Source: an uncultured SAR116 cluster alpha proteobacterium (lineage in GTDB: Bacteria > Pseudomonadota > Alphaproteobacteria > Puniceispirillales > Marisalimonadaceae). Taken from it: DNA of 64,000 nucleotides. Positions 62,099 through 64,000 of this stretch are shown here, one piece after another. The stretch covers positions 62,001 to 126,000 of the forward strand of contig CACNWE010000005.1 of NCBI GenBank assembly GCA_902623995.1, given 5' to 3'. The stretch's first letter is position 1. Each line of letters opens with the position of its first letter. A program made the position numbers and the translations under genes. The notes below the pieces were generated by a model that saw only the letters and a list, made by a program, of their open reading frames with translations, did not search any database and was not told where the DNA came from.

Positions 62099-62809
62099 TT
62101 ACAATTTTTCACATTTTAACATATTACTTAAAATAGATTTTATGTCTGATCCAGTGAAATTAATATATTCTCCTAAAATATTAGCTTCTTTTCTGTTAAA
62201 ATCATTTTCAATCCATGCAGTACTCATTCCTAATTCACTAGCAGGCTTTAAGTTTTTAGCTGTATCTTCGAAAAAAATACTTTTAGAAATATTATCATCA
62301 TTAAGACCAAGTTTTTTTTTCATCATAAGATAAGAGTTAAGATCTGGTTTGGCTATATAATTTGCATCTTTAATGTCAAAAATAATCTCAAATTCTTCAA
62401 ATATTCCCATTGATTTTAATATATTTTTCGCATGTTTAAATGACGCATTAGTGTAAATTGATTTCTTGCCTTTAATTTTACCTAGTAATGTTTTAAGGGT
62501 AATATCTTCATCTAATTCACTAAAATCTACATCATGTACAAACTCAAGAAATGGCTCTGGGTCAATTTTTTTTTCAATTATTAGACCTCTTAAAGTTAGT
62601 CCATATTTTTTATACATATTTCTTTGAAGTATAAGTGCATCAACATCATTTAAATCAAAAAAATCTTTAATGTACTCTGTCATTCTTGAAGAGACTCTAG
62701 AAAATAAACCTAAATTAAAATCATAAATTGTATTATCTAAGTCAAAAATCCAATGATCATATTGTTCATTAAAGTCTATGGCATCTTTATTATTAAAAAT
62801 CGGTTTCAT
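62099..62809 (-). CDS. HAD-family hydrolase, pyrimidine 5'-nucleotidase type
   Basis: A 236-residue phosphatase. [15 protein letters not shown] is the DxDNT nucleophile motif of the SDT1/pyrimidine 5'-nucleotidase group, [20 protein letters not shown] is motif [19 protein letters not shown] holds the Lys and [19 protein letters not shown] the last acidic motif. Members dephosphorylate UMP/CMP or non-canonical nucleotides. It sits between argB (11 nt) and dapD (29 nt), an arrangement conserved in alphaproteobacteria. Confidence 0.9.
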   Translation of the reverse strand: MKPIFNNKDAIDFNEQYDHWIFDLDNTIYDFNLGLFSRVSSRMTEYIKDFFDLNDVDALILQRNMYKKYGLTLRGLIIEKKIDPEPFLEFVHDVDFSELDEDITLKTLLGKIKGKKSIYTNASFKHAKNILKSMGIFEEFEIIFDIKDANYIAKPDLNSYLMMKKKLGLNDDNISKSIFFEDTAKNLKPASELGMSTAWIENDFNRKEANILGEYINFTGSDIKSILSNMLKCEKL

Positions 62810-62820
62810 AAAAATAAAAA

Positions 62821-63735
62821 CTAATTAGTACCTTTTCTAATGATAGTTCCAACGCCATGTTCTGTAAAAAGTTCTAACAACAGAGAATGAGGCATTCTTC
62901 CATCCATAATTACTGATGCCTCTGCACCACCTAAAACTGCATCGATACATGTTTTAATTTTTGGGATCATGCCCCCAACAACAATTTTATTTTTAATTAA
63001 TTCTTGTGCTTCAGAAATTGTTAATTCTGGGATCAACTTGCCTTTTTGGTCAAGAACTCCCGCAACATCAGTTAACATTATCATTCTAGAAGCTTTCATT
63101 GCAGCTGAAATAGAACCTGCTGCCGTATCAGCATTTATATTATATGTTAAGCCATCGGTTCCAATCCCAACAGGCGCAATTACAGGTATCATTTTTTCAT
63201 TAATTAAAGCATGAATAACTTGAGGATCAATTGTTTCTGGTTCACCTACATAACCAAGATCAATTGCTTTTTCTACATTAGAGTCAGAATTGGTATCAAC
63301 TTTATTTAATCTTTTGGCAGTTATTAAGTTTCCATCTTTACCAGAAATTCCAACTGATTTTGCACCAGAATTAGCAATGGCTGAAACTATAGATTTATTT
63401 GTTACTCCACTAAGAACCATTTCGACTACATCAATTGTTGCAGCATCAGTTATTCGAAGTCCATTTATAAACTCGGTTTTTATTTGAAGCTTAGATAACA
63501 TTTCACCTATTTGTGGTCCACCTCCATGTACTACAACAGGAAGCATCCCTACTTGTTGTAATAAAACAATATCTTTTGCAAAGTTTTTTACATATTCCTT
63601 TTTACCCATTGCGTTTCCACCAAACTTTACAACAATAACCTTGTTTGCATAACGTTTCATAAAAGGTAAAGTTTCTGTAAGTAAATCAGCTTTTTTTAGC
63701 CATTCAGTTTGAATTTGATCTTTATTTTTTTTCAA
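62821..63735 (-). CDS. argB: Acetylglutamate kinase
   Basis: Phosphorylates N-acetylglutamate in arginine synthesis. The 304-residue protein has VVKFGGNAMG (ATP phosphate loop), VVVHGGGPQIGEMLSKL, FINGLRITDAATIDVVEMVLSG with the substrate Arg, INADTAAGSISAAM and GGMIPKIKTCIDAVLGG (second Lys). The N-terminal helix (about 1-25) before the core is the extension that lets arginine-sensitive ArgB form hexamers, so feedback inhibition by arginine is possible. engB lies upstream on the same strand. Confidence 0.96.
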   Translation of the reverse strand: MKKNKDQIQTEWLKKADLLTETLPFMKRYANKVIVVKFGGNAMGKKEYVKNFAKDIVLLQQVGMLPVVVHGGGPQIGEMLSKLQIKTEFINGLRITDAATIDVVEMVLSGVTNKSIVSAIANSGAKSVGISGKDGNLITAKRLNKVDTNSDSNVEKAIDLGYVGEPETIDPQVIHALINEKMIPVIAPVGIGTDGLTYNINADTAAGSISAAMKASRMIMLTDVAGVLDQKGKLIPELTISEAQELIKNKIVVGGMIPKIKTCIDAVLGGAEASVIMDGRMPHSLLLELFTEHGVGTIIRKGTN

Positions 63736-63809
63736 TGCTTTAACCGTCTAAAATTTATTCCACTATTATTATCATATATTTTTGAATTTAATTATTATTT
63801 TATCTTTTT

Positions 63810-64000
63810 TTATGCAAAGCTTGATAAATATGTTCTCAAAATTTCAATACCATTATTTTTGAGACTTGAAGTGACCATAATTTCTGGGAAAGCAGCTGTA
63901 TATTTAGAAATAATATTATTTGAATTATCTTTTACCTTTATTATTTCTTCATCACTCAATTTATCAATTTTTGTAAGAACTAAAACCCAACTTACTGCTG
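63810..64000 (-). CDS. engB: Ribosome biogenesis GTP-binding protein EngB, C-terminal part
   Basis: Only the last 63 codons, including the stop, lie in the window. The frame reads WVLVLTKIDKLSDEEIIKV, containing the G4 GTPase motif (T-K-x-D, guanine specificity), followed by MVTSSLKNNGIEILRTYLSSF, the G5 SS segment and C-terminal helix. The match to YihA/EngB (VLTKADKL ... TSS..G..ELR) is clear. EngB acts in 50S subunit assembly. In many alphaproteobacteria engB lies beside argB as here, often with yidC upstream. Confidence 0.85.
   Translation of the reverse strand, partial: AVSWVLVLTKIDKLSDEEIIKVKDNSNNIISKYTAAFPEIMVTSSLKNNGIEILRTYLSSFA

Noticed and set aside
1-64000. Mobile elements, prophage genes, CRISPR arrays, tRNA or rRNA genes
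   Set aside because: I looked for transposase and integrase motifs, spaced direct repeats and tRNA-like cloverleaf sequence by eye and found none; a covariance or profile search could still find something missed.

Overview
The window is AT-rich (about 30% GC by eye), gene-dense DNA from the chromosome of a low-GC alphaproteobacterium, probably a free-living marine heterotroph. The placement rests on gene order: hemC-hemD-mitofilin-hemY beside tsaD-gpsA, ffs followed by dnaX-recR, def-fmt-truA, dapE-dapD-argB-engB, cycM-kdsB-pheA, and a Nudix-DUF6111-cca-hemF string. I could not run a phylogeny, so the lineage is inferred. I saw no phage, insertion sequence, CRISPR array, tRNA or rRNA.

Layout. 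1-2.5 kb: housekeeping genes on the minus strand (hemF fragment, cca, DUF6111, CoA pyrophosphatase). 2.5-5.3 kb: TauE-type exporter, TIGR02186 protein, universal stress protein, periplasmic cyclophilin. 5.3-13 kb: pyruvate kinase, a small orphan protein, GST, a PcaF-like thiolase, modBC without modA, a hydrolase, yajQ, and an LpxO/AspH-like protein with a changed active site. 13.2-20.4 kb: a seven-gene minus-strand operon with a cobalt-type nitrile hydratase (alpha, beta, accessory), two zinc alcohol dehydrogenases, an isocitrate-lyase/PEP-mutase-family lyase and an AceE/MdeB-like E1 enzyme. A divergent Lrp/AsnC gene faces it. 21-24.5 kb: two alpha/beta hydrolases, an aminotransferase and an SCP2-like protein. 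24.5-30.9 kb: a TRAP transporter operon running into 3-hydroxyacyl-CoA-dehydrogenase-like, BKACE and SDR genes, apparently for import and cleavage of a beta-hydroxy acid. A strong hairpin plus T-run separates dctP from dctQM. 31-38.5 kb: a sugar-acid-like accessory region (uronate dehydrogenase, epimerase, esterase, DHDPS-family aldolase, PhyH dioxygenase, EamA and MFS transporters). 38.5-64 kb: mostly core genes (trmL, heme genes, tsaD, gpsA, a lipid A glycosylation trio, an M17 aminopeptidase, hisN, cycM, kdsB, pheA, SRP RNA, dnaX, recR, rmuC, def, fmt, truA, dapE, dapD, argB, engB).

The most unusual observation is that three core genes (cca, hemD, dnaX) have intact, homology-supported reading frames that run past every ATG, GTG and TTG. 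The best start codons are AUA or AUU, in two cases 7 nt downstream of a Shine-Dalgarno-like purine run. The window shows no frame break in the interior of any gene, so the anomaly sits only at 5' ends. That argues for near-cognate initiation, but single-base indels in the source sequence remain the main alternative.

The second candidate system is the nitrile hydratase operon, whose partners do not match a textbook nitrile pathway and include no amidase. The genome is very compact: all eleven convergent gene pairs end between 21 nt overlapping and 22 nt apart, so the one clear factor-independent terminator, inside the TRAP operon, stands out.
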